Positions 51,266 to 60,557 are shown, numbered from the stretch's first letter. The stretch is 64,000 nt of DNA from a virus (IMGVR_UViG_3300020183_005033:1-64000); one strand, 5' to 3'. The notes: a model not told the origin generated them from the sequence alone. Translations and numbers: made by a program.

Positions 51266-52147
51266 ATGTCAGACCAATATCCGCTTGGCTATAACCCCGC
51301 AGGATTAGAGCCCTATAGAGGCGACTACAACACATATCCAATTCATTGTAAGTCAGATATGGAGACAATCGAAGGAGCCTTTAAAAGATTCCTTCCGTTG
51401 CCAACCATTCATGACCTTAGAAAGTTTGCACTGTTTGGACTCAAGAGACTTGTTGACCCAGAGCAACTTGAAGAGATTGACGATGCCTTCTTGACTCAGT
51501 ATCTTACGTCAGCCATCAATGAGATTGAGATGTCGATGGGGATGTTTCTTTCTCCATGCGAGCAGACTCTTGTGTTTGACTACACAGAAGGTATGTTTGC
51601 TAGTAACTTTAGCGGCTTAAAGATTAAGCAGTTTCCTGTGACAGATATTTTGTCAATGAAATTAAAGTTTTCTCATGCAATGAATGACTTGCCTATCAAC
51701 GAGTTCACGTTGCCACCTTCTTGGATTTCTTATAGAAACAGAAGAATCAACGTCTTGGCTGACTTAGGTACTATTAAAACAACAGCACGCGGGGGCGACG
51801 GAACGGTGTTCAGTTTTATGGCTGGCTATGCTCCCCAAGCCTTCCGTCCTAATATGATTTCTGTAGAAGTATTGACTGGTTTCCCAGAAGGCAGAGTGCC
51901 TGCTATTGTAGTTGACTTAGTTATTACTGTGGCAAGTATTCGTCTTTTGACAGACATCGTTCCGATGCTTTTCCCTTACAGTTCAGTCAATGTAAGTATT
52001 GATGGTGTAAGTCAGGCTGCGTCACTGCCTGGGCCAAATTTTCTATTGAACAGATTGCAGGCACTTGAAAAGAAGCGACTAGAGCAAGAGTCAGCCATCA
52101 AAGCAAGTATGGGGCAACAAATTAAAGTAGGCTTCATCGGAGCTTGA
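51266..52147 (+). CDS. Probable head-tail connector or other virion protein
   Basis: A 293-residue protein starting MSDQYPLGYNPAGLEPYRGD. Helical N-terminal half with acidic residues (DDAFLTQYLTSAINEIEMSM) and a beta-rich second half. The N-terminal helices followed by a sandwich resemble head-completion proteins, but no specific match. It is the last gene of the rightward structural operon and is followed by a terminator. Confidence 0.55.
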   Translation: MSDQYPLGYNPAGLEPYRGDYNTYPIHCKSDMETIEGAFKRFLPLPTIHDLRKFALFGLKRLVDPEQLEEIDDAFLTQYLTSAINEIEMSMGMFLSPCEQTLVFDYTEGMFASNFSGLKIKQFPVTDILSMKLKFSHAMNDLPINEFTLPPSWISYRNRRINVLADLGTIKTTARGGDGTVFSFMAGYAPQAFRPNMISVEVLTGFPEGRVPAIVVDLVITVASIRLLTDIVPMLFPYSSVNVSIDGVSQAASLPGPNFLLNRLQALEKKRLEQESAIKASMGQQIKVGFIGA

Positions 52148-52196
52148 CAGTTTGATTTATCTGTGGCATCGTTAAGATGCTTCGGAGGCTTGGAGT

Positions 52197-52230
52197 CCGT
52201 TCAGTTTTTATTGAACGGGCTTTATTTTTT
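52197..52230 (+). terminator. Rho-independent terminator ending the structural operon
   Basis: CCGTTCA and TGAACGG form a 7-bp stem (extendable by wobble pairs) with an A/T loop, followed by GCTTTATTTTTT. The sigma-28-like promoter for the next operon starts three bases after the T-tract. The 50 bases before the stem hold a further small inverted repeat GCATC/GATGC. Confidence 0.75.
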
Positions 52231-52232
52231 GC

Positions 52233-52259
52233 TAAAGTTTATTTTTTGACCTCCGATAA
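52233..52259 (+). promoter_or_regulatory. Sigma-28-like promoter A
   Basis: TAAAGTTT (52233-52240), 11 bases, TCCGATAA (52252-52259): 15 of 16 bases fit the sigma-28 consensus with the exact spacer. The start region GTATTATGTAGGGGGTGG and ATG at 52281 follow, so the leader is very short. Confidence 0.8.
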
Positions 52260-52280
52260 GTATTATGTAGGGGGTGGCTT

Positions 52281-52496
52281 ATGATTAAGTTTGAAGGTAA
52301 AAAAATGTCTCCAAAACAATACGCACAAGAAGTGTTGCAACAAACACTTCTTGTAAGAATAGAGGCGGAGCTGTGCTCTTCCTCTAGAGATGAGGAAATG
52401 TCTGCAATGACGGACAAAGAAAGGGAAGAAATGATGAGACAGATTGACCTTTTGGTTGCTAGGGCACTGAAGGTGGTTGGAGGAAAAAACAAATGA
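52281..52496 (+). CDS. Small hypothetical protein
   Basis: A 71-residue helical, acidic protein starting MIKFEGKKMSPKQYAQEVLQ. First gene of the sigma-28-like promoter A unit, with GGGGG ribosome-binding site. It overlaps the next gene by ATGA. Function unknown; probably a short accessory gene. Confidence 0.65.
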   Translation: MIKFEGKKMSPKQYAQEVLQQTLLVRIEAELCSSSRDEEMSAMTDKEREEMMRQIDLLVARALKVVGGKNK

Positions 52497-52846
52497 AAGT
52501 TTTTGTTTATAGAAATCTTCACAAGGGCTGTCTGAGTGTAAAAGCCCTTGAGGGCGAAAAAAAAGGCAGAGTAATTGCTCACGTAGACGAAATTACGCTG
52601 TCTAACTGCCAACTCAAAGTTAGTCAAGCGGGCCGCGCTAGAGTGCTGCGCGAGCGTCAAAAAAATGTCCACGCAGGCGTAAAGGGCGAGTGGAGTCAAG
52701 GGCTTAATTTTGTGATTGAGTCTATGACCAAAGTACGATACAACCCTTATGAAGTTTCTACATTTGTAGAAACAAACACAGGAAATCCAGTGCTTACGGC
52801 AAAAGAAGTTTTTATTAGCAAAAATGGAGTTTTTGTTAATTTTTAA
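52493..52846 (+). CDS. Small hypothetical protein
   Basis: A 117-residue protein starting MKVFVYRNLHKGCLSVKALE, with a basic beta-rich first half (KGRVIAHVDEITL, SQAGRARVLRERQK) and a more neutral second half. Similar short basic proteins occur in phage early regions but no family is recognised. It ends just before promoter B. Confidence 0.62.
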   Translation: MKVFVYRNLHKGCLSVKALEGEKKGRVIAHVDEITLSNCQLKVSQAGRARVLRERQKNVHAGVKGEWSQGLNFVIESMTKVRYNPYEVSTFVETNTGNPVLTAKEVFISKNGVFVNF

Positions 52847-52847
52847 T

Positions 52848-52874
52848 TAAAGTTTATTCACTGACTGCCGATAA
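52848..52874 (+). promoter_or_regulatory. Sigma-28-like promoter B (perfect consensus)
   Basis: TAAAGTTT (52848-52855), 11 bases, GCCGATAA (52867-52874): all 16 consensus bases and the spacer are exact. The following GTATTATGTAGGAGGTGAG is nearly the same as after promoter A. ATG at 52896. Confidence 0.88.
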
Positions 52875-52895
52875 GTATTATGTAGGAGGTGAGTT

Positions 52896-53198
52896 ATGAG
52901 ATTAGTAAATTTAACACCACATACCGTCAATGTGATTAACGGCCAAAACTACGCCAGTGAAGGCGTAGTCAGAGTTTCTGAAACAGAAACTCAAGTTGGA
53001 GAAGTTGGCGGAATCCCGCTCTTTTCCAAGGTTTTTGGAAAAGTTGTTGGCTTGCCAGAGCCAACGGAAGGCACAATGTTTATTGTGTCTGCTCTTGTCA
53101 AGGCTGCTTGCCCTGACAGAAAGGACTTACTTGTCCCTACCAAATTGGTAAGGGACGAAAAAGGCAACATTATTGGTTGCTGTGGCTTTGCTGTTTAA
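52896..53198 (+). CDS. Small conserved-type phage protein
   Basis: A 100-residue protein starting MRLVNLTPHTVNVINGQNYA, containing GGIPLFSKVFGKVVGLPEP and a cysteine-rich end (KGNIIGCCGFAV). The LTPH start, the GIPL-to-GLP stretch and the RD-x-x-G-x-IIGC end recur in a small protein family common in phages; its function is not known to me. Driven by promoter B. Confidence 0.7.
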   Translation: MRLVNLTPHTVNVINGQNYASEGVVRVSETETQVGEVGGIPLFSKVFGKVVGLPEPTEGTMFIVSALVKAACPDRKDLLVPTKLVRDEKGNIIGCCGFAV

Positions 53199-53223
53199 TG
53201 CTTTATTAACTAAAGGGGGTTTT

Positions 53224-54906
<1,683 letters not shown>

Positions 54907-54910
<4 letters not shown>

Positions 54911-55122
54911 CAGACGAAGAGCTGATAGAAAAACTACGATTAAAAAACTGCCTTAGATGGATAGACCCACCAATTACTACTCAAAAAATTCTTCAAGAAG
55001 CTTTGACTAAAGCAGAAAATTTGCTGCTTGAAATTTCCATTCACGAAAATGAAAAAATAGTTGAGGCACACAAGATTTTAAATTGCATCGTAGAGAAAAA
55101 ACGCGAAATGGGGGACTTATGA
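54907..55122 (+). CDS. Small hypothetical protein
   Basis: A 71-residue acidic helical protein starting MTDEELIEKLRLKNCLRWID. It lies between the deaminase and GmhA-like genes with ATGA overlaps on both sides, so it is co-translated. No family recognised. Confidence 0.6.
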
Positions 55123-55721
55123 GCCAATTAGATGAAATCCTTAGAGAAGAGTCTCTAATGAAAGAAGCCTTCAACAATCATGAGACTCTTGTCAAGCTAA
55201 CTTATGATACTTGCGGCTCTACCATCTTAAGAGTCGCTTCCTACATGATTGACGCCCTAGAGAATGGCCATAAGGTTCTTTTTATGGGAAATGGAGGTAG
55301 TGCCGCTGACGCTCAGCACTTGGCCGCCGAGTTGGTTGGAAGGTTTACTCGTGAAAGGAAAGGACTAGCATCGGTTGCTTTGACAACAGACACATCTATC
55401 TTGACGGCAATTGCAAATGACTATGGCTACAACCAAGTCTTTTCAAGGCAGGTAGAGGCATTGGCTCAGAAGGGAGATGTCGTCGTTGGAATCTCTACGT
55501 CCGGCAACAGCCCTAACATTTTGAAGGCCATGGAGGTTGCCTCAGAGAAGGGCTGTATTTTGATTGGTTTTACAGGCGGTAAAGGTGGAAAGCTGTATGA
55601 AAACACTGACTTGTGCATAACAGTACCGTCTTTGACGACTGCCAGAATACAAGAAATGCACATTTTAATTGGACATGTAATATGCGATATTGTTGAAGAT
55701 TATTTTTCAAAAAAGGAGTAG
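55119..55721 (+). CDS. gmhA: Sedoheptulose-7-phosphate isomerase (GmhA-like, SIS domain)
   Basis: A 200-residue SIS-fold protein from ATG 55119 (MSQLDEILREESLMKEAFNN), with GGGGG upstream; a longer open frame exists. Typical GmhA segments: FMGNGGSAADAQHLAAELVG near 58-77, VGISTSGNSPNIL, and IQEMHILIGHVIC with the catalytic Glu/His region. It makes D-glycero-D-manno-heptose 7-phosphate, the first step to ADP-heptose for lipopolysaccharide core. In phages it might support LPS remodelling or supply ADP-heptose for another use. Confidence 0.9.
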   Translation: MSQLDEILREESLMKEAFNNHETLVKLTYDTCGSTILRVASYMIDALENGHKVLFMGNGGSAADAQHLAAELVGRFTRERKGLASVALTTDTSILTAIANDYGYNQVFSRQVEALAQKGDVVVGISTSGNSPNILKAMEVASEKGCILIGFTGGKGGKLYENTDLCITVPSLTTARIQEMHILIGHVICDIVEDYFSKKE

Positions 55722-55753
55722 ATTATGACTACAAAGAGTGCTATTAATAATTT

Positions 55754-55778
55754 GATGGAAATTGTTTCCATCTTTTTT
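55754..55778 (+). terminator. Rho-independent terminator or attenuator after gmhA
   Basis: GATGGAAA (55754-55761) and TTTCCATC (55765-55772) form a perfect 8-bp stem with a 3-base loop and a T6 tail. The HARE-HTH gene starts 13 bases downstream with no room for a promoter after it, so partial read-through (attenuation) is likely. Confidence 0.68.
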
Positions 55779-55790
55779 ATGGAGAAAATT

Positions 55791-56048
55791 ATGCGTCGCA
55801 GTACACCGTCTACCTACACAGAAGTCGCAGTCGAAGTTCTTGCAGCAGCAGGCAGCCGCGAACTTACAGCAGCACAAGTTTTTGAAAATGCACGTAAGCG
55901 CGGTCTTTTGCGTCGCTTTACTGCTCAAGGTCGCACCCTGGAGCAAGTCAAAGTAGGTCTTTCAGCCAAATTGCGCCAATCATCTAACTCAGGCAACAGC
56001 GGAATTGCTGTTCGTCAGAAAAATGGCGTCAATCTTTATTCAGTGTGA
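55791..56048 (+). CDS. HARE-HTH-type winged-helix protein
   Basis: An 85-residue protein from ATG 55791 (MRRSTPSTYTEVAVEVLAAA), with GGAG six bases upstream. The frame is open back to ATG 55725, but that would run through the terminator hairpin. The pattern of an N-terminal helix (YTEVAVEVL), a short ELTAAQVFENARKRGLL helix-turn-helix, a TLEQVKVGLSAKLRQ helix and a wing (GIAVRQKNGVNLYSV) resembles HARE-HTH domains, which join DNA-modification or restriction proteins to DNA. A DNA-binding regulator is likely. Confidence 0.62.
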   Translation: MRRSTPSTYTEVAVEVLAAAGSRELTAAQVFENARKRGLLRRFTAQGRTLEQVKVGLSAKLRQSSNSGNSGIAVRQKNGVNLYSV

Positions 56049-56058
56049 GATAAGAGCT

Positions 56059-56325
56059 ATGCTTGAGACTTTTATAGTAGCTGGCGTAGTTTCTTACTTT
56101 GTGGGGCAGGTCAAACTGCCCCCTTGCATTGTTGGAAAAGAAAATAGTAATTACTGTGTTTCGAGGCAGTATGCCAATGTCCGATATGAAAACATAGAGT
56201 TTGTAAAAAAGCTAAATACCAACCCCAACGATGCCCGTGTTATTATTAAATTAAAAGAATACGGAACAATATCAGTCCCTTATGACTCCAACAAGCTGAC
56301 TTTTGAATATCACGTTAACTTTTGA
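56059..56325 (+). CDS. Small membrane-anchored hypothetical protein
   Basis: An 88-residue protein from ATG 56059 (MLETFIVAGVVSYFVGQ): one N-terminal hydrophobic segment, then a soluble part with SNYCVSRQY and a C-terminal beta stretch. The N-terminus and the Asn-Tyr-Cys-Val box resemble those of the 61898 gene product. Ends two bases before promoter C. Confidence 0.55.
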   Translation: MLETFIVAGVVSYFVGQVKLPPCIVGKENSNYCVSRQYANVRYENIEFVKKLNTNPNDARVIIKLKEYGTISVPYDSNKLTFEYHVNF

Positions 56326-56326
56326 C

Positions 56327-56353
56327 TCAAGGTTTTTTACGCACCGTCGATAA
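56327..56353 (+). promoter_or_regulatory. Sigma-28-like promoter C
   Basis: TCAAGGTT (56327-56334), 11 bases, GTCGATAA (56346-56353). The -35 half has six of eight and the -10 half seven of eight consensus bases; the spacer is exact and the following GTATTATGTTGGAGGTGA copies that of promoters A and B. ATG at 56375. Confidence 0.7.
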
Positions 56354-56374
56354 GTATTATGTTGGAGGTGACCT

Positions 56375-56635
56375 ATGGAAAATGTAATCAAAGTTTTGCA
56401 AAATGATTCCCATAAAGAGTTTTATGATGTTACAGACAGCATTGAGGTAGACAATATAGTTTTTAAGTTTACTGTTCTCGAAACAGTGCAAGAAGATGTC
56501 GATGGATATTGGCCTTCAGAAGTCAAGCTTTTGTCTGTAAACGGACAAGAGCCAACACAAGAAGTTTCTGATTTATTTAAAGAAGTGTTGGCCACAAAAT
56601 GGGCTGTTTGGCTTGAGCCTAAACACATGGAGTAA
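56375..56635 (+). CDS. Small hypothetical protein
   Basis: An 86-residue acidic protein starting MENVIKVLQNDSHKEFYDVT, probably a small beta-helical fold. First gene after promoter C; the next small gene starts 2 bases after its stop. No family recognised. Confidence 0.6.
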   Translation: MENVIKVLQNDSHKEFYDVTDSIEVDNIVFKFTVLETVQEDVDGYWPSEVKLLSVNGQEPTQEVSDLFKEVLATKWAVWLEPKHME

Positions 56636-56637
56636 TT

Positions 56638-56772
56638 ATGAAAAAACAACGTCCACAACAAGACCTGGAGCTTGAGATGCTCCAGCCGACAAAGATGTCC
56701 CCTAAAGCCCCTAAGCTTTCTAGGAAAAAACTAAAGAAAGCCTTCAAAATAATGCAAGCAGTTAAATTCTAA
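56638..56772 (+). CDS. Very small basic protein
   Basis: A 44-residue protein starting MKKQRPQQDLELEMLQPTKM and ending in a basic helix (SRKKLKKAFKIMQAVKF). It follows the previous stop by 2 bases and precedes the terminator at 56.8 kb, so it looks like the last gene of the promoter C unit. Short host-takeover proteins of this kind are common in phages, but no function is shown. Confidence 0.5.
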   Translation: MKKQRPQQDLELEMLQPTKMSPKAPKLSRKKLKKAFKIMQAVKF

Positions 56773-56799
56773 AAATATTTTTTATCTAATCATTTCAGA

Positions 56800-56834
56800 G
56801 GGATAGTTAGCTTAACGAGCCAACTGTCCCTTTT
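56800..56834 (+). terminator. Rho-independent terminator before the capsid gene
   Basis: GGGATAGTTAGC (56800-56811) and GCCAACTGTCCC (56819-56830) form a 12-bp stem with one mismatch and a 7-base loop, followed by TTTTGTTTATTCTTTTT. It isolates the capsid unit from the accessory genes upstream. Confidence 0.82.
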
Positions 56835-56927
56835 GTTTATTCTTTTTCTAAAATTGTAGTAAAATTACCTCATACATCTTTTGATGTAGTGTGATTCATT
56901 GGGAACCAATAGAAGGAGACCTTTCCC
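56835..56927 (+). promoter_or_regulatory. Capsid gene leader with two small hairpins
   Basis: Between the terminator and ATG 56928 lie two TAAAAT-like boxes (near 56849-56863) that could form a promoter, and two hairpins, ACATC/GATGT (56874-56887) and ATTGG/CCAAT (56898-56910), followed by AAGGAG. Small 5-prime hairpins ahead of a strong ribosome-binding site fit a stabilised, highly translated message. No clear -35 was found. Confidence 0.4.
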
Positions 56928-58463
56928 ATGACGACCGGTTATCAGTTTGTAGGCCAGCAAGACATGGCCAAGATTCGTGAACGCCTTGAGCGCATGGCGA
57001 AATCTTTCAACGCCATTGGTTACCAAGGAATGCAGAACGCTGGCCGTACAGGCATCAGCGCTCTTACTATCGACAGCGCCGACCCTGTCATGTACGCAAT
57101 CTGCGCACAGGAAAAGCAGCTCAAGTTGATGAAAAATGTTAAGACCCTCAAAGCTACACAGCCTGTTTACTTCTATAAAGTACAGACTGCTATCGCTACT
57201 CAGGGCCTCGACCTTGCTGGTTTTGAAAACTTCATGCCACAAGAAGACCAAGCTCAGTATGAGCAGGTTGCTGAACCACTCAAAATCTATGGTATCAAGA
57301 AGACTCTTGGCGACATGGTTCGTCTAACTAACGAAGCAGGTGGATTCTTTGACGGTATCGACATTGAAAAAGAAAACGAGCGCAACGCTGCTATGGCTCT
57401 TTCAACACAGTTTGAGCGCGATGGTTATGCCGGCGGTGACTACTACGTTGACGCTTCAGGCGCTATCGACGTTGAAACTCCCTTGAAATTCCTTGGTAAC
57501 CGCCGCATTCCAGCTATCCGTCAGCTCCGTGGTATTCAGAACAACATCCGCGAAGGCGAAAGAGCTACTCGTGGTTCTACTCCAGACTTCGTTGCTTACG
57601 GAAACAGCTTCTCCGTTGTTCAAGACCTTAAGGGCAAAGCACTTGACCAAGAAGTTCTTGACGATACAACTACAGCAGTTGTCTCGAACGCGGGTGAAGT
57701 ATCAGAAGCTCACGCTACTCCAGCTCAAATCGCTGAGTTCCGTAAGACTTTCTTCGGTCTTCAACGTGGTGACATCGCTCAGAACTTTGCAATCCGTGGA
57801 CCTGACCTCAGCAACGCTGAAGAAGGTGGATTCGCGATTATGTCTGTTAGCGGTCTAGTTAAGTTCATTCCTGCTATCTACAAGCACTCTGTTCGTCAGA
57901 AGGCTCTTCCAGTTAGCGGAACTAACGGCGTACCTCCTTCAACTCCAGTTATTGCTTCTGCAGCTTTGACTGTTGGTTCAGTTGGCTCAGAACTCAAAGT
58001 TGGCGACAAAGTCAAGTTCTTGGTTCAGGCTACTTCAATCTTCGGCATCAGCTCACCAGCTATGTCCGCTGAATTGACTGTAACTGTTGATGGTCAGGGC
58101 GTTGACCTCTCTATCGCTGCTCAGGCTGACGCTGAAGCATTCATGGTCTTCATGACTCCTCGCGAAGCTGCTGGTAAGGCTGGTTCAGAAGGATTCGTTG
58201 GTAAAGTAGTTAAGGCTGCTTCTGGCGCAACTGCATTCAAGTATGTCGGCGCAGTAATGCCTGGCTATGAAAGCGTACTCTTCATGCCTTCAAGCGAAGA
58301 CCGCGTTAAGTTGGCTGTTCTTGGAAACCTCCTCAATAAGTCTGACCTTGGTCGTCAAGGTTTGGCTCTTGAGAGCGTATTCAGCTCGTACTTGGCTGTT
58401 GTTCTTCATAAGCCACGTTCGTTCGCTCTTCTTGACAACGTCAAGCAACGCCGCCGTATCTAA
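56928..58463 (+). CDS. Major capsid protein
   Basis: A 511-residue protein starting MTTGYQFVGQQDMAKIRERL. It stands alone between two strong terminators, has very regular codon use and an AAGGAG ribosome-binding site, all signs of very high expression. The order of a helical N-terminal region, an E-loop-like segment (GGDYYVDASGAIDVETP), a long mixed domain and an insertion with an Ig-like beta pattern (GDKVKFLVQATSIFGISSPA) fits an HK97-fold capsid protein of a large phage. The name is inferred from these features rather than a proven family match. Confidence 0.75.
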   Translation: MTTGYQFVGQQDMAKIRERLERMAKSFNAIGYQGMQNAGRTGISALTIDSADPVMYAICAQEKQLKLMKNVKTLKATQPVYFYKVQTAIATQGLDLAGFENFMPQEDQAQYEQVAEPLKIYGIKKTLGDMVRLTNEAGGFFDGIDIEKENERNAAMALSTQFERDGYAGGDYYVDASGAIDVETPLKFLGNRRIPAIRQLRGIQNNIREGERATRGSTPDFVAYGNSFSVVQDLKGKALDQEVLDDTTTAVVSNAGEVSEAHATPAQIAEFRKTFFGLQRGDIAQNFAIRGPDLSNAEEGGFAIMSVSGLVKFIPAIYKHSVRQKALPVSGTNGVPPSTPVIASAALTVGSVGSELKVGDKVKFLVQATSIFGISSPAMSAELTVTVDGQGVDLSIAAQADAEAFMVFMTPREAAGKAGSEGFVGKVVKAASGATAFKYVGAVMPGYESVLFMPSSEDRVKLAVLGNLLNKSDLGRQGLALESVFSSYLAVVLHKPRSFALLDNVKQRRRI

Positions 58464-58487
58464 TCTACTGATTAGATTCAAGAAAAG

Positions 58488-58510
58488 GCCACCCTTAGGG
58501 GTGGCTTTTT
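58488..58510 (+). terminator. Rho-independent terminator after the capsid gene
   Basis: GCCACCC (58488-58494), loop TTAG and GGGTGGC (58499-58505) form a GC-rich stem followed by TTTTTTT. Just before it, a second inverted repeat (ATCTAATC / GATTAGAT) starts at the stop codon. Confidence 0.88.
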
Positions 58511-58540
58511 TATGACCCACGTTTTAAAGAGAACAAGACC

Positions 58541-58801
58541 ATGCTAAAAAATGGAATTAAAATAAATTTTGAATTAACCAAAGACGACATTAGGGTCGAC
58601 GTTGCGGCAGGAGCCCTTGGGTATGTTGTGAATTTTAGTATAGACTTAAAGCGCTGGAAAGTTAAATTTCAAAAAAAATCCTATTCCGTAATGGCTTGTG
58701 TCGGTCCGTTTATGCTCAGAATTACAAGTCTTGAAAAGATTGGGCAGTTTATCAATAATGTTTTAAAAGAAAATGAAGATAAGTTGCATTCCGAGATGTA
58801 A
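58541..58801 (+). CDS. Small hypothetical protein
   Basis: An 86-residue protein starting MLKNGIKINFELTKDDIRVD, beta-rich with a C-terminal helix (LEKIGQFINNVLKENEDKLH). It lies after the capsid terminator. No family recognised. Confidence 0.58.
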   Translation: MLKNGIKINFELTKDDIRVDVAAGALGYVVNFSIDLKRWKVKFQKKSYSVMACVGPFMLRITSLEKIGQFINNVLKENEDKLHSEM

Positions 58802-58830
58802 TATATGTAAACAAGCAGGAGAAGATAGAC

Positions 58831-59199
58831 ATGAATAAAAAAAATTTAGCGTTTAAAAGATACTCAGACTTTTATATTAAATACCCCCTACATGTTACTA
58901 AAAAAGTAATCAATGGTGCTGGTCCGCAAGGCAAAGGAAAATTCATCAGAGACACTTTATTTTATAAATTTAGTGTAACAGAAGCTGCTAACATGCATGA
59001 TTTTTTATATTCAGAATATGCTCCTAAGCAAATTGTCAGAAAAGATGCCGATGATTTATTTTTAGAAATGATGCTCAGAAAGCTAAAAACGCATTCAGTT
59101 GCGTCAAGAATTATAAATAAACCCTTAGTGTATGTGTATTATTTTGCTGTACGGGTATTTGGTAAATCTTTTTGGACAAAAGAAAAAATTGAATGGTAA
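58831..59199 (+). CDS. DUF1353-like protein
   Basis: A 122-residue protein. The core ANMHDFLYSEYAP, followed by RKDADDLFLEMML and YYFAVRVFGKSFW, fits the phage family DUF1353 (HDxLY box, then ADxLFxEMM and AVRxFG). Its biochemical role is unknown; the His-Asp box resembles phospholipase-like active sites. CAGGAG precedes the ATG. It converges with the ClpX-like gene two bases away. Confidence 0.62.
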   Translation: MNKKNLAFKRYSDFYIKYPLHVTKKVINGAGPQGKGKFIRDTLFYKFSVTEAANMHDFLYSEYAPKQIVRKDADDLFLEMMLRKLKTHSVASRIINKPLVYVYYFAVRVFGKSFWTKEKIEW

Positions 59200-59200
59200 A

Positions 59201-60115
59201 TTAAAATCTCCATTCAGGAGTCCCCGTTTTAACGCACCAGCTATTTAAAACAAGCTGTTTCGGTTTTGGATGCATGCTCGGTGCATCAAATTGCGCTATT
59301 AGAAATACATCGTCAAGAACATTTTGCAATCCCCGTGCGCCGAGCCCCTTAGTCAAAGCATTTTGTATAATTTCGTTTATTGCGCTTTCTTCGACAATCA
59401 GTTCTATATTTTCGCCTTTAAACCATTCGTCATATGATGTTAATACGCTTTCTTTGGAGTTTGTTAAAATTGACTTTAAGTCTTCAGCCTTTAAAGCTTC
59501 CAAAGAGGCTACAATACTAAATCTTCCTAGAAATTCAGGAATCATTCCGTATTTGATTAAAGAATCCGTTTTGTGTTCCTCCAATCCAACAAAAGCCCCA
59601 GAGCAAATAAATAATATATCTTTTGTGTGCAGCTTTCTCGGAGTGTGGTTGATTTCGTACCCTATTTCGCTTCCTTCTAATAACTTTAATAAGCTTTGTT
59701 GGACGCCAATTCCATTAATATCAGGAGAGCCGTCATTACTAGATTTGCGTTTAATTTTGTCAATTTCATCAATATAAACAATTGCTTTTGATGCAATATC
59801 ATCATTAAATTCGCACATTGCACATAATTCGCTAATAATTTCCGTAACGTCTTTGCCAACATAGCCAGCACTTGTAAACTGAGTTGCGTCAACCGTCATA
59901 AATTTTGCACTTAAAAATTCTGCAAGTTTTTGAACGGTGTAGGTTTTTCCACTTCCGCTAGGCCCAATCATAAGTATGTTAGATTTTTTAATTTTTGCTC
60001 CATAATAAGCCCTTTTGTAGTGATTGTAGGCAGCAACGGCTAAAGCTTTTTTGGCTTTGTCTTGGCCGATAACATAGGTATCTAGGTAGTTTTTGACATC
60101 TTTAGGAGTGAACAC
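59201..60115 (-). CDS. ClpX-like AAA+ unfoldase lacking the ClpP-docking loop
   Basis: A 304-residue protein with GTG start (MFTPKDVKNYLDTYVIGQDK). Walker A GPSGSGKT near 50-57, pore loop AGYVGKD, Walker B IVYIDEIDKI, sensor LFICSGAFVGLEE, the PEFLGR segment and the arginine finger GLGARGL match ClpX. The N-terminal zinc domain is absent. The stretch of about 40 residues after GAFVGL that carries the IGF loop in ClpX is missing: the protein goes straight from GLEEHKTD to LIKYGMIPEFLGR. Without this loop it should not dock on ClpP, so it may act as a stand-alone remodeller. Confidence 0.85.
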   Translation of the reverse strand: MFTPKDVKNYLDTYVIGQDKAKKALAVAAYNHYKRAYYGAKIKKSNILMIGPSGSGKTYTVQKLAEFLSAKFMTVDATQFTSAGYVGKDVTEIISELCAMCEFNDDIASKAIVYIDEIDKIKRKSSNDGSPDINGIGVQQSLLKLLEGSEIGYEINHTPRKLHTKDILFICSGAFVGLEEHKTDSLIKYGMIPEFLGRFSIVASLEALKAEDLKSILTNSKESVLTSYDEWFKGENIELIVEESAINEIIQNALTKGLGARGLQNVLDDVFLIAQFDAPSMHPKPKQLVLNSWCVKTGTPEWRF

Positions 60116-60175
60116 TTTTAATTTTTCCTTGCGTCAGTGACTTTGATGTTTTACTATAAACGGGTGGAGGAGTCT

Positions 60176-60310
60176 ATGGTTATAGAAGATAGAATCAAGA
60201 AAGCTCTTCTTAAGTTAAAAAAAATACCCCAAAAGGCACACAAAAAAAGATTCATCAAAATGATAATGAAACGTCTTAGGGGGAAAGATGGGGATAAAGA
60301 TGAAGGGTAG
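60176..60310 (+). CDS. Very small basic protein
   Basis: A 44-residue lysine-rich protein starting MVIEDRIKKALLKLKKIPQK, preceded by GGTGGAGGAG. It overlaps the next gene by 23 bases. A promoter-like TTGCGT with TATAAA 20 bases later lies just upstream at 60130-60160. No function recognised. Confidence 0.48.
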   Translation: MVIEDRIKKALLKLKKIPQKAHKKRFIKMIMKRLRGKDGDKDEG

Positions 60311-60557
60311 ACTGACAGACAAAGAAAAGGAAGAATTGCGTAAACTTTTGGAAGAACAAGAAAAACCCCAAGACACGACTTGGCTGATGGTTGATTATTA
60401 TGCCAAGTTATCAAAAAAGGAAAATCCGCTTAACTTAGGGTGCAAGCTCTGCGCTAAAACTCATTTTCCCAAAGATTGCCCTAATAGAAAAAAAGAAACT
60501 TCAAAAAATACATATACTTATACGTCTTATAACCATGATGACAGTGAAGGATACTAA
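60288..60557 (+). CDS. Small protein with zinc-knuckle-like motif
   Basis: An 89-residue protein starting MGIKMKGRLTDKEKEELRKL. A Cys-x2-Cys-x3-His-x4-Cys motif (CKLCAKTHFPKDC) near residues 58-70 is one residue shorter than the classic zinc knuckle. The N-terminal part is a charged helix. It might bind single-stranded nucleic acid. AGGGGG precedes the start. Confidence 0.6.
   Translation: MGIKMKGRLTDKEKEELRKLLEEQEKPQDTTWLMVDYYAKLSKKENPLNLGCKLCAKTHFPKDCPNRKKETSKNTYTYTSYNHDDSEGY

Noticed and set aside
52148-52196. A possible small RNA or tRNA-like stretch between the structural operon and promoter A
   Set aside because: Only a 5-bp GCATC/GATGC hairpin is present; no cloverleaf, anticodon arm or CCA-type end could be drawn.
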